Source of the DNA: Rhodoferax koreense
GTDB lineage: Bacteria; Pseudomonadota; Gammaproteobacteria; Burkholderiales; Burkholderiaceae_C
Assembly: GCF_001955695.1 (NCBI RefSeq)
Contig: NZ_CP019237.1
Span: 1-23,892 of the forward strand
DNA length: 23,892 nucleotides
Direction: 5' to 3'
Shown: positions 23,695 through 23,892 of the stretch, piece after piece
How positions within the stretch are numbered: position 1 is the first letter of the stretch
How the letters are laid out: each line of letters opens with the position of its first letter
Notes under the pieces: model-generated
The model's input: the letters and a program-made list of their open reading frames with translations, nothing else
What the model was told of the DNA's origin: nothing
Database searches by the model: none
Translations under genes and position numbers: made by a program

Positions 23695-23892
23695 CTATCC
23701 ACCATCGTGAATTCTCGCGGCGGCACGTTCGAATTGGTCAGCCAAATCGATTAGGCTCTCCGCCTGCCAATCCCATGCTTGCTGGGAAGACGCATCGGGA
23801 GCGGCGCGCCGCCGTACTCCAGCGGACGATCTACATACGCCGTCTGCAAACCACAAGCCCTTGCCGCCGCCAGGTCGCTATGGTGGCAGGCC
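23695..23892 (-). pseudogene. C-terminal end of a type II haloacid dehalogenase (HAD superfamily), partial and frameshifted
   Basis: From the right edge the minus strand reads ACHHSDLAAARACGLQTAYV and DRPLEYGGA. After one shift near 23790 it reads QAWDWQAESLIDLADQFERA, ending at 23695. The pattern H-x-D-L-x-A-A-x-x-x-G-(L) followed by RPxEYG is typical of (S)-2-haloacid dehalogenases, where this Asp belongs to the last HAD motif. The nucleophile Asp lies in the part beyond the window. It stops 88 nt before the Crp/Fnr start. Whether the rest of the gene is intact cannot be seen. Confidence 0.72.

Noticed and set aside
1..23892. CRISPR arrays, tRNA or rRNA genes, phage modules, toxin-antitoxin pairs
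   Set aside because: No regularly spaced repeats, tRNA-like cloverleaf, rRNA segments or phage and toxin motifs were seen on either strand.

Overview
The window looks like a stretch of a betaproteobacterial (Burkholderiales-type, perhaps Comamonadaceae or Alcaligenaceae) chromosome or large plasmid. This is inferred from the GC-rich sequence, the Aap-type amino-acid ABC operon, the tandem SDR/alpha-beta-hydrolase/TetR cassettes and the remnants of a meta-cleavage lower pathway. The genus cannot be fixed from sequence alone. No tRNA, rRNA or CRISPR array was seen.

Region 1 (1-9218) is an amino-acid acquisition and breakdown locus. On the minus strand, in transcription order, lie aapJ (binding protein), aapQ and aapM (permeases), aapP (ATPase), a LysE-type exporter, a diaminopropionate ammonia-lyase (dpaL) and an M20 metallopeptidase that runs off the left edge. 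Divergently, on the plus strand, lie an Lrp/AsnC regulator and, 8 nt downstream, a gamma-glutamyltransferase of the cytosolic YwrD-like type. A sensible reading is Lrp-controlled uptake of an amino acid or small conjugate, hydrolysis by Ggt and/or M20, deamination by DpaL, and overflow export by LysE. The substrate is not known.

Region 2 (9242-13930) was a minus-strand operon: TetR regulator, SDR, zinc-independent MDR/quinone-type oxidoreductase, second SDR. A complete 1296-bp IS3-family element (11289-12584, 34-nt imperfect terminal repeats, 3-bp target duplication) sits inside the first SDR gene. It cuts off the last 47 codons and supplies the new stop codon from its own tip.

Region 3 (13931-16430) is a scrapyard. 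It holds a scrap of an AsnC/Lrp gene, an internally deleted copper-type P-type ATPase whose phosphorylated Asp is now Ser, an intact GntR/FCD regulator, a long gene-poor stretch with strong hairpins and palindromes, and the 3' end of another IS3-family transposase.

Region 4 (16452-21102) is a probable electrophile or xenobiotic response operon on the minus strand: cytosolic alpha/beta hydrolase, Old Yellow Enzyme-type reductase, SDR and a lipoprotein alpha/beta hydrolase. A divergent TetR gene faces it. The two hydrolases are paralogues, and the two TetR proteins of regions 2 and 4 are also alike and have similar palindromic sites near their genes.

Region 5 (21160-23892) contains decayed catabolic genes: an IlvD/Edd-type dehydratase C-terminus joined to a 4-hydroxy-2-oxovalerate aldolase remnant, the end of an acylating acetaldehyde dehydrogenase, a Crp/Fnr C-terminal scrap, a frameshifted Crp/Fnr regulator and the end of a type II haloacid dehalogenase.

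Many otherwise well-conserved genes are broken only by one-base indels, several of them in short homopolymers. I think part of this is uncorrected sequencing error rather than decay, whereas the scraps in regions 3 and 5 carry deletions and fusions that must be real. Genes interrupted by frameshifts are typed as pseudogene below, with the reasoning given for each.
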